Source of the DNA: Phoronis australis
Lineage: Eukaryota; Phoronida; Phoronidae
Direction of reading: 5' to 3'
Assembly (NCBI GenBank): GCA_002633005.1
Contig: NMRA01000732.1
Coordinates: 1-64,000 of the forward strand
DNA length: 64,000 bases
Shown: positions 11,467 through 22,700 of the stretch, in pieces
How positions within the stretch are numbered: position 1 is the stretch's first letter
How the letters are laid out: the number at the start of each line of letters is the position of its first letter
Notes under the pieces: generated by a model
Databases searched by the model: none
Told to the model about the DNA's origin: nothing
The model's input: only the letters and a program-made list of their open reading frames with translations
Program-made: the position numbers and the translations under genes

Positions 11467-12697
11467 GCAAATATTGTATTTTCTGTCTTTTATGTTGTGA
11501 CCCAGTTTGCATCCGTTGAGGAATCAATACAGTGGCCTGACTTTCAAATGTATTCGTTGGGCATACTGCCTGCATGGTACAACTGGATGACACCTGGTGG
11601 CTGGACCTCAAATTATTGTGCTGCCAGTGACTGAACACTGCAATTCAGTGGTGCAACTCACAGCACATTGACTAAATTCTCTGCTAGTCTGGCCACTGTA
11701 TTGTTGGTTTATTATATGGCATCATTTGTAAATATGGAAAGATAAGGTTTTCCATTGCTGTCAACAGTTAAGAAACAACCACACTGTACAACACAGGTGG
11801 TTTTGTTGTGAGAAGAGAATCGTGCAAGCTAATTTAGCTACGAGTGCTAAAGGTTTTTAAATGACCAACTTATATTTTGATGGTGTTAATGGAACAGAGA
11901 TGATTGTTCTGTACCTTTATTGGCGTTGGTAGTTGTACATGTGTTCTATGAAGGGGACCAGGTGGATATGTTAATTCTTGGTCTACTTAACTAAAACTAG
12001 CAAATTCTTTTACTTATGTAAACCCATGAGTTCCAAAAAAAAACTCACTTGTAAAAAGAAACCATGTCATTTTTTCATGAACTCGTTATGTGTTAAAAAC
12101 ACTGATTTCGGAAATCCATACATTTTCACTCACAAAATGAACTTAAGCCAGTTTTCGATAACATTCACTACTAGCACACAGTCGCGATTTTGCTGGAAAA
12201 GGTGTTGTGTACTGCACGTTTGTTACGCACACTTTCAAGTTTGTGTTGTTCTAACGTTATGGTAAAACGAGGCACTGTGTACTAAACAACAATGCACAGC
12301 AATCATTTTTTCCAGAATCACCAGTGTGCAAGCAGTGGATTCAGGTTCCAAACCAACTAGGTTTTAGAAAGTTGAGGTGTAGAACTGAAGACTAGGAAAG
12401 TCTACTGTAGTTTTCAAAAAAGATGACAAATTTCACCTAGCATGTCAAAATCGTAAACGAATTTTGCAAAAAATGTTTGAGAATAATCTAAGAATTTTGG
12501 TGAAAAGAGAAGAAACAAAACTTGAGTAATTGAACACTGTCGAAAAATAGCCAAAACTGAGTTGTTATTAAAGAATGCATCAATAGTCTCAGCAGGTGGC
12601 GACTGCTGCCTTGGCAGGTGCTCCCTTTGGACCTTGCTCTCCAGACAGTTGAATGTTTTTAGAAATCTGTGATGATTATTCTAAAGTCGTTTTTTCC

Positions 12698-12703
12698 AAT
12701 AAA
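12698..12703 (+). terminator. BCL7: probable BCL7 poly(A) signal AATAAA
   Basis: First well-placed canonical AATAAA downstream of the BCL7 stop, 1.23 kb away, followed by a T/G-rich stretch (ttgttgtgacg) suitable as a downstream element. Transcript data would be needed to confirm use. Confidence 0.55.
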
Positions 12704-12709
12704 ATTCCT

Positions 12710-15700
12710 GTGATACATGGCCTTTTATTGTTGTGACGAGTACCTACTACATCACATGGGAACTGAACGTGTGAACACTGGTCACTTGCATGTTGTTGCC
12801 AAGGTGACCTGTATTGTTCGCGGTATTGAGTCAGCAAATTTTACTGATCAAAAATATAACCAGCAAAGTGGCTATCCCCATAAAATTCAGCGAGAGTTAT
12901 CCTTGGATGCAGGAATAATTTACAAACTTCTTTTTTGTGCCAGTTTGTTCGATGTTAAATCACTGGCGGACACAAACTAAAATACTTTACTGGTGAGGAA
13001 TTCAAACATGAACACACATGGACCATGACCGGTTCCAAAATTTAAAGAAAAAAATTTAGATGTGTTAACTATTTCTTTAATACTCACGTAGACACGCACA
13101 TTATTGATTTAAAGGGCCATACACCAACTTGCTAAACTGTGAAATGACAGTCTCGTTTGGCAGTATGATGTAAACGTAATAACATTGCTTACCCTAGGTA
13201 ACATCTGCTTACAAAATAAATTACTACATTCTACCAAGTAATCTACCAATCACTGAAAGTTTTTCCGTTGCCCTTTTTAGAATTGCTTCGTTCAAAAGGG
13301 AGTCTCTAATGTAAGCAGACAACTGAAACAACTTTTCTTCATGATCTAGGTACATAAGTTTGGGAATAATGTACAGTACTTTTCATTCATTGGGTGGACA
13401 GTTCACTTTTTCAACTCCATGAGATTATGACCTTGGTTGACTTCCTAGATGAGATAGAATAATGTCTGGGTAGACTTACATAGCCATACTTCTACCCCAA
13501 AGTAAGTACACGCACTGGTGAAACCGTTACTTTTGAACACACCTTTGAGTTTTGTTATGCATCTACTTCTGCCATGGCAACCAGAATATTAGTTATCATA
13601 GACTGTTAGCAAGTTAATTTAAATTTACAGATTTCAAAACATATTTCTGAAAGCTACTGTAGGATTATTTCCGTACAACTTGGCATGTGGTCCTTTAAAG
13701 ATTAAAGTAAACTCTAGCTTTGGTGAAACTGACAGACATATACATACATACTTATATATACAAATTCTTACAGAAATATTCACATTAAAACAAACCAAGA
13801 AGCTAACAAAGTTTAAGCACACCAGCAAAATAACACTAGAATACATACTAAAATGCCTTGGCTCTGCAAGTCTTAAGACTCGACATCCAACAGGGATTTC
13901 AACACTATATTTTTGGAACATACCAACAAAATAATAATAGAATACCATTACTACAAAATAGTAAAACTAAAATGACGAGCGTCGGTACTAAAATATATCA
14001 AAATATCCCCACGTATCGAGCGATGCGCTCTTTCTCAAGGGTGTGCTACTGTCTGTAGCACACCCTTGAGAAAGAGCGCATCGGTCGATACGTGGGGATA
14101 TTTTAATATATTTTAGTACCGACGCTAGTCATTTTAGTTTTACTATTTTATATTTCTATTCGTCGGTAACTGCATGGCATTGCAACAACCATTAATACAC
14201 AAGTCTTAACTTGACGTCCAACACAAAAGTAAGATTGGCATCAGTCGTATCCAACTGAGGAATTTCTAATAAGAGGACTTGATATACAATTTAAATACCA
14301 TGCAACTCAGACCAAATGAAGAAATTTATCTTAAAAGAAGAATTATTCAATCTGGATGTAAATAATCCCAACTTCAAAACACTGAAATCACGGAGCTGGC
14401 AACACCATACCATAAAGAAGTTCGTCAATAAAATGAAAAAAGAAATGACTTATACACGCATAGCTGGTTTACAGAATTAAGCATTGATTTCTTACATTTG
14501 GAACCCCTACAATAATTTTATTACAATGGCTGCCCTACGTTAGCAGTAACAGATGACTAGCCATACAATTACCAGCTTGGAATCCTGAAGCATAATTTCA
14601 TTTGACGAGTATTATTGACCACTATTCCATGGATGTCAGTTACTGTGTTGGAAAATATGTTTAAATCCAGCATGGAGTTACATAGAAGTAAACAATACAC
14701 ACACAGTAATACTTATCACACCCGATTTAAATCTATAAAATTAGAAAAAATCTACTTTAAACTATCTACACGCCAACAACTATTGTTCATATTTTAGAGG
14801 GATTCACACATGAAGGACTTTAAAGACAGTCCAAAAGTACTCTCATTATGGCTACACAACCATTTGCCAAGCAGACGTCACATTCTGTCTTAAAAAATAA
14901 GGTGCACTGGTACAAGGACGCTATGCTAGGATAGACACTTGGCCCTGCGACATCTGAAGTTTACTTCGTCCCTAAAATTACTTGCTGAAACTCACACTAA
15001 GCAAATTCTCATGTTTTGGAGAACACCTAAACATATTCGACCTCTCAGATTTCGTATTGGCACGAGAATGTGTGACAATCAATAATTCTCGAGCAAATTT
15101 GGAACTACTAAAAAAAGTTCCTAGACTATTCCTTAGCATTCTTGAAAATGTTCACATCACGATGTCTGATCCTACTAAAATTAAAATCACAAATAAATAA
15201 AAGCTTACATAGAGCATGTTATCCTGAAATTTGTTATTCGAAAAATCCACAATTATCTTTTCACGCCTCCTTTACTGGAAAAATGGAGTATGGAGGATAC
15301 CAGCTTTCAAAATGTGGTTAAATTTCATTTTTCTTGTTTTATCACACCAAAGACTTCTATAGCAACTCAACTCATAGAGACTTGAATGGAGTTTGGTGGT
15401 AACCATTTCTCAGGTATTTCTGGAGTGCAGTTTGGAGGATAAGTTTCTTGAATAATTCAAGAGGTGTGGGAAAAGTTTGGTAGTCACAGCTCAGAAGACA
15501 GACAATTCAAATGTTCCCTGACACCTCCTTCTTCAATAGGTTGAAAGACTGAAATTCAATATCCCAGCAAGATCAATAAGAACTTTGGGAATTAGGTGAG
15601 ACAAACATAGGAACTACATTTTTACATTATATTTTTGGATTCCAACATTTCCTATATTGTAAAGTTTGTAGCACACCTGACAATCTACCGTCTTGTATTT

Positions 15701-15870
15701 GACATACTTTGGGGCAATTGTCATATGTATATATTCCACTAAATCTCAATCATCCTGAGAATTACAATGGAGTGTTTTAAAGAGGTCTGGAACGCAATAA
15801 ACAGACTAAATTGCAACACTGAACATGGTTTTTCTGCCCCTGAAACACAATTCAACCTGTTCACCGAGTG
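12710..15870. other. BCL7-syntaxin convergent intergenic region
   Basis: No coding exon recognised. It separates the likely BCL7 poly(A) signal from the likely distal poly(A) signal of the syntaxin gene. The main structure is the hairpin at 13960-14144; otherwise it is AT-rich with short spurious frames. Confidence 0.55.
13960..14144. repeat. near-perfect palindrome, 90-bp arms and 5-nt loop
   Basis: Position x pairs with 28104 minus x without gaps from 13960 to 14049 and from 14055 to 14144. I count three mismatches in 90. The loop is 14050-14054. Weaker pairing extends outward to about 13935/14163. Candidates are a small hairpin transposable element (MITE) or a long-hairpin RNA source. An inverted artefact is less likely, because the arms carry independent substitutions. 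Confidence 0.9.
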
Positions 15871-15872
15871 TT

Positions 15873-15878
15873 TTTATT
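15873..15878 (-). terminator. STX1: candidate distal poly(A) signal of syntaxin gene
   Basis: First canonical AATAAA on the minus strand that I found downstream of the 10c stop, giving a 3' UTR of about 0.85 kb. Adjacent long T and A runs make it only a moderate candidate. Confidence 0.4.
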
Positions 15879-16700
15879 GTTTTTTTTTGTAGATTTTTTA
15901 CTTCTGTTCACATCAAAGCATTTTCTTTTAGCTTCAAATTTCCAAAAAGGTCTGTCAACAGCTTGCCACTTCGTCAACTTTTCGCCAAGGCAACGCACAC
16001 CTTATTTGATATGGCAAGACATAGAAGTAGCACATTTCCCTTATATGGAAAATGACCTTTGACCTCAAGCGACTTCGAGCAACTCACTGAGAGAGCATGC
16101 AGACATTTATCATAAGTGGTAACCACAGTTTTTCCTTCGTGCGTATTTAAAAAATCAGGAATTTTGTAATTTTTTCTGGAAATTTCCTCACAGAGCAAAG
16201 TGAATCATTCTGCACGAGATGGTACTTTCGTCAGGAATTGTTTAAAAGATATTTTTGCTGAGCTTTCGAGTTCCATGCCTGTTTAACATGATAATTTAAA
16301 CTTTGTAAATTGCTTCAACACAAGGCATTTTTGTTACAAAATTTATGTTTGGAATGTGAAACTGAAAAGGTTCCTTAGAGTACAAAACAGCATATAGTCA
16401 GAGAAATGTGACATTCAATGTGGCGGCAGTTGAGAAATGATGAGAGCTGAGTTAAGCTGCTACAACTCAAGTAAGTACTCTAATATCACAAAGATCTATA
16501 AACAATGTCCATTCTTATAGTACAAATGTTCATACGGATGAAAATATGACACAGTCAACACTGCTTCACTCCAGATGATGCTCTGCCTTCCCACAATGCT
16601 CTTCATCCTGTTGTGACCTTCCCAGAAGCCATATTGCACTATCTCCTCAAAGTTCACCAATATCATTTGTTGCGCTACTTCCTGCCTGGCTATCTGGCTT

Positions 16701-16778
16701 TCAACCCAGAGTGCCTGCCAGAATTGCAACGATGATTACAATAAGCACAGCCACACAGATCAGCATCATTATCTTCTT
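16701..16778 (-). CDS. STX1: syntaxin last exon 10c (STX1-like membrane anchor)
   Basis: Acceptor cttgttttgcag, then [20 protein letters not shown] followed by AGTLG and TGA. KKIM at the start and the G-T-L-G end match the vertebrate STX1 anchor. It is the most distal tail exon, 3.4 kb beyond 10b. A candidate AATAAA lies at 15873-15878. Confidence 0.93.
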   Translation of the reverse strand, partial: KKIMMLICVAVLIVIIVAILAGTLG

Positions 16779-19700
16779 CTGCAAAACAAGAACACAAAAA
16801 ATTTGAACACATAGCAAAATGGAAAAGAAAATTATTGCTACATAGCTGCAATAGTTTCCTATACAGACACACTTCATAAAAGGCAACAATGTTGGCCTAA
16901 TGCATAATGGATTTCAATTTCTTTCCAGGAGTATTAAATAATATTCCCAAGTGGACTCGATATGCAACCTTTGCTAACAGGGCTCAAATAACTTGACACA
17001 GTTAGCCAGTAGTGCCACTTTGTGACTACAAATAAAACTGGGCACAATCCAAGTGAAGAAATGGATTTTAAATGAGAAAAAATAATTGCACTACTCAGTA
17101 CTTATTAAACCAAATGGCAAAAAATGTGCCCTCTAGGTAAGGACAGTCAAACTGAAACAATAATATAAAGTGCATAGTGATGCAGTAGTAATGGCTGACA
17201 AAGAAACTAACCTGAAGACAGGGAACATCTGGATAAATGACAACACTAGTTGACAACAAAAAGCACAAAAACAGTAACGAGGAATATAATTAGTGAATAT
17301 ATTAGATCACTTTACAAATTACTTACAATATGTTATAATTAAGACAGAACTTCAATGCTGAGTCAGTGTTTCAAGAATGCAACTCAGAGAAATGAAAAAG
17401 GTTCAAGCCAATCTATCACAAATTATACACGTAGCACCTTAAAGGAGAGGACAACCGTTCTTGATCTTATAACTTAAAAATAAAAATGCAAGATTATCCT
17501 GGCTTAGCATGCTGGAATAGAAAGTGACATAAACCACCCAACGAAAGACCCAAATCGTATGTCTGCATTCACTTCCATTGAGTACACACAACGCCTTACC
17601 TGGTATTGAAGAGTCAGTCATTGTTTTTGATCAAAAGAAACGAATTTAGACACAAGATGCGGATCTTTTGCTGGATTGTTTATGTCACATTCTACTGTTG
17701 TACGCACAGCTGCAGAGGGCCAGGCAAACAGTAATTAATCCTGAAAACATCTCTCCATAACCACGGATTTTTATTTTAAGAATATGTAATATCAAAAACG
17801 ATTGCTTTCCCTTCAATAATGAACACAGGATTTCAAATGGCAAAACACAATGAGAAAAATGATTCTAATTGTTGACCAGCTTTCCTTTAACTAAGAAATA
17901 CGGGGCACACAATATTCCATTAGGTGATACACTACAGCGCACATTTGTGTACCATCATATTCTCTTAAACTCAATCCTTGGCACTGCATTACTAACTGGA
18001 CACCAGGATCACCATAACAATAACTTCACACCTAGTTCACGTGCACAAGGAGACAGCACAAATAAAATACAACAACCAGCCAACTTTCTTTTTCGCGTTT
18101 AATTAAAGTGTCAAGTAACACAAGTATCACACAGTCCAATAGACCTCTACCAGCCATTTTGACAATCTATGTTAAGGAGGTCTACAAATGTGTGGGACAG
18201 CAGAAACTATTCCTCTGATCTTAAAATAAAATCAATCTTGACTAACTGAATCCTTTCGAACGATACCATAAAAATTTGCCAGTGTAATCATCACACAAAG
18301 CCACATGGCAAAGATTGATTAACTGAATGGCTAACAAAGTGCACATCAAAGCATACAGCCAATATACGAACTTTAAACTGGACTCTACCACCACATGGAT
18401 GTTCATAACTGTAGTGAAAGTCTACACAGCATCCATCATGAACAGGCATTTGTTTCTACAGCTAAACACGTTCACATGCACAAACATGGCAGTAATTCCA
18501 CCAAGAGCTTCAGCAGGGAACAAGGTTATTTTGACACTCAAATGTGGTAACCTAAGACGACCACCTTATAGCTGCCATAGGTTGCTACACGAAGACAGAC
18601 AGGCAGGACCCAACCTGTACTTAGACAAGTGGACACACCCTTCAGCCATCTCATACTTTGTACAGGTGGCCACACAAAGATAGACAGGCTTCACCCATCT
18701 CACTCTGCATAGTTGGACACACAAGCAGACAGGCTTCAGCCGATTCATACTTGGCAATCACCTATAGTTACTGTCAGAAATGTGTGCGGCAAAGGCAAGT
18801 CGTGTCCGAATAAAGTAAGAACGAATTTTACTTCGACGCACAAAAAATTTACTTGACAACTAAATGTGCACTACTGAGAGGAGTGGTACAGAGCTACAAC
18901 TGGCAAATTCTAATCACTCCTTGTGATTACTGTCAGAAAAAAGGATGTCTGTCTTTCTTGTTGCAATTTATTCACGGAGATCACAATTACTTGAATGAAC
19001 ATCGCTTTTCACGAAAATCTTATGACTGCGGAAGCGGAGTGAATTTACAGTCACAAAAATGTGCAAATTGTACATTTTCATGTGTAAACTTTTCTAACAC
19101 ATTCCAGGTTACTGAAATACATCACAAAAACATGTCGTTAAACAACAAAATTTTAATAGATTCTCCAACACAACAAGGTTTCCATGTGTGGACTTGAGAT
19201 GATGAATATTACATCACCCCTTGTACATAATTTCTCAAACCCATGATAAATAAGAAAATATAGAAAAATATTTGATCCACAATAGTCATACAGTATTCGG
19301 AAATCATGTGACGTATTCTTTTCTGATTACAATAACACGGTTCTGGTTAACAACCCATGGAATACAGTTTGTGTAAAATTCACCGCATGCACAAATGTTT
19401 AGCAGTGTTCATAAAAGCTGTGCACTTTCAAAGAAATGAATAGAAGTCTTCCTTTATATCTTCTCATGGCCACACTTTCTTCATCGACACACACGCGTAA
19501 ATCCGACAAAGCACAAAACACTAGTGGCGGTGGTCAAGTTAAATATAAGCCAAATCAGTGTTTTGCACAACTTGGAAATATTAAGTCCAGCAGGTGTCAC
19601 TGCAAATTGTGGGGATAAAAAGACCTAGTTATGTAAAGGCTGTCTAGCTTTAAAAGCGAGATTTCGTAGCCATATATGGTAATGGCCATTTACAAGGGTG

Positions 19701-22700
19701 CGTTTTTCGTGTTTTGATGAAAACGTGACTGAATTTAATTTAATTGCTCGTCATTCTTTAAAGCTGGGAAATGCATACAACACATAAATATATATTATTG
19801 TACTGCGGAGGCATGACCATTCTGAGACAGACTTCTATGCATGATTAAGCACAGACTACTGGCTGGGATACCTAATAACTATACTAAGTAGTGTCAACAC
19901 TGACAGAGCTACGTTATAATAATACATACAATAATAGCAAACTGCTGTTATACAGCGATAACTACTGTTAGCAATGTTTGACTTGGAAATTCTATGCAAT
20001 ATTCACTGTGGAGAATCACAGTACCTTCATTTGTGCATACTTTGAATTTTACTAAACAATGAAATTTAGCTAAAAAAACCTGGGCTTTCACACAATCAAA
20101 GCCTCAAAACTGTTGCTATCATTAGTCTGCCTATTACTGTTGCCATTGTCGACTAGCTACTTGAGTTTGTTGCTGGATTGGGCAAGCTTGTTGTCACTTT
20201 TGATTGCTTGCTCTGGTCGCTGGTCGATCCACTCTGATTCAGCACCACGGAAAGTGCGATTATAAGAATGATTACGGCTAACACTACAACCACGCACAAA
20301 ATAAGGTAGCACTTTTTCTAAAACAAAGAGAAAACAGAAAACTCATGCAAGTTGAAACAAAAAATGAAACTTGAGAGAGAACATATATCATGTTACAACA
20401 TCAAGGTATTTTAACACTTGCAATAACTTAAGAATGCTGAACTGATAATGAAGATTAGGATGACTGAAGGTAAATAAGACTTTAAAAGGACAACATCAAG
20501 TTGAAGTGCAACTCACTGTACATCACGTTGAACACAGTGCAACTAACTGTACATCAAGTTGAACATAGTGCAACTAATTGTACATCAGTGAACACAAAAT
20601 AAAAAATCTGTTAATATTATGTAGAACATTGTCTGCAAAATTGCATATTTAGCCAAATATCTACAATATTACAGGTTTCAACACTTGTTTCTAGAAAAGT
20701 TGGATTTTTTGCTATATACCAACCTATCATTAATTGGTTCACGTAACTATGTGCAAATTTTTTATGAAAAGTATTATTTTTATAGCCTCTCATAAAAATA
20801 TAACATTTCGAAACAAATCCTAATGATAGGTCAGCCTTTTAGACAACAGTGTATAAAGCTTGGTATGTGGTAGTTTCGTGAAAATACGATCAGCCATTTC
20901 TGACAAATGAATGCTCTTGAAGTTGGCCAAATTTGGACATTTTTGTAGGGTCCTACACAAGCTTTTAATAAGTATTCTTTGGTAGGGTAGTCACAAAAGT
21001 TTGACTTGCTCAAATGGCTGGGAACACTTTATCTGAGCACTAGACAAAGTGGGTAAAGCTTTTTTCCCCAATTTTAATGAAGAGTTCAAAAACTCTTTAT
21101 TGAGACTAACATACCCAGGATCAGCCAAGTCCAACGGAGAGGCCAATTATCAGTGCTATCACTCCCACAACTATGAGGATGCAGATAATAATGCAGATTT
21201 TTTTCTAAAACAAAGAAAATAAAGGAAATTGAAAGAAAACTGTTCAACGCAACGAGCAACTGTGGATGAGCGAACAAAATTTAAAATACATCAACTGAAA
21301 ACAACGCAAATAACGACAACTATGTATGTTGGACACGATAGAACTGATAAGTATTGGTAGGAACTTAACGAATAAAATGGGGAGAAAGAAACTAAATAAA
21401 GAGCAAAGCAAACGTGTGTGACCATCACCAACCGCACATCTACTAGGAGCAAACAAGTACGGAAAGTAAAAGAGCAACTGTTAGGTGTGATGTGGAGGCA
21501 CTCACCCGCCTGGCTTTACTTTGATATTTTACTGCTTTCTTTGTATCAGCCTTGGCCGTCTCGATGTAATCTACAGACTGTTGTACATTAAATTCTATCC
21601 TATCAATCATTTCGCCCTGAAAACAAAAAGTAATCAAATAAACGCTGAACTGAAAAAAAGCAGATCAGCGGAACTTTCAGGTTTTGCGAGATGGACCACC
21701 AATGAACGGAACTATGTATTACATTAAGAAGGGTTGGCAAGACCATTTGCATTCATATTTCCAGGATGGGAAAAGTTGAAATAAGAGTCATTTAATACTA
21801 GTTGATATGAATTCACATTAGGCTGATGATAGATGAACACCAGTCTGGTCACTGTTCCTGGCATCATTCATGGAAAACCTCTTTTTTATTATTGCTCAGT
21901 GATAAGAAATCATATAAATTATCACTAACGATAATAAACCTTGCGTGAAAAATTATATCTAGTATTAAAATTATTCTTCTCAACCATTTACATCACGATA
22001 CCATTCATGTAAATGGTTGATATAAATTGAAGTATACATGTTGATGATAAGTTAATATGATCAACCATAATTGCAAGACACTATAGGAAAAGTTTCGGAC
22101 TGAACTAATTATTAACTAAACTAACATATCAAATAACAAGAGCAACGCAGAACGTTGAAATGCACTCATGATGGCACCGCCAACAGTGTGCTTCTATGGG
22201 TGTTTTTAGTACAATAAAAATGGTCATTAGATGGCGCAAAATGCGTCAAACCTAAACGAATTGAGAAGGTGACGTCTCTGTAATACACAACTATTTGCCA
22301 AATTTCATGAAAATAAGCCAAGGAGCTCCTATAACATAGAAGCAAACGTAAAAAAAAAACAATTGACATTAGGGGGTGCAGTTATAGTGCGACAGGTCTG
22401 AAACTCATCGTCATCTGTTGCCATCTCTATAGAAGCCCATCTGTCAAAAAACCTTCAAAGGGTTAAGGAGATCCAGGCGTAGATGCAAAAAAGCAAAATT
22501 GCCCCTAAAGGGAACCAGAATAGTCAAATATCTGAAAATCAACATCAACCAGGGTCTCCACATCAGGCACACAGCCATCAGTTTTTATAATCGTTCTTTG
22601 AGTGGTTTGGGAGATAGAGAGGCAGATGTCAAAAACATACGTGAACGTTTTTAAATGGTTACCAGGTGGCGCAAAAAAATCATCAAATCTGTCCCAAAAT

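Noticed and set aside
12717-12980. 87-codon frame just after the BCL7 poly(A) signal
   Set aside because: Starts at the expected cleavage region and shows no family resemblance; likely chance.
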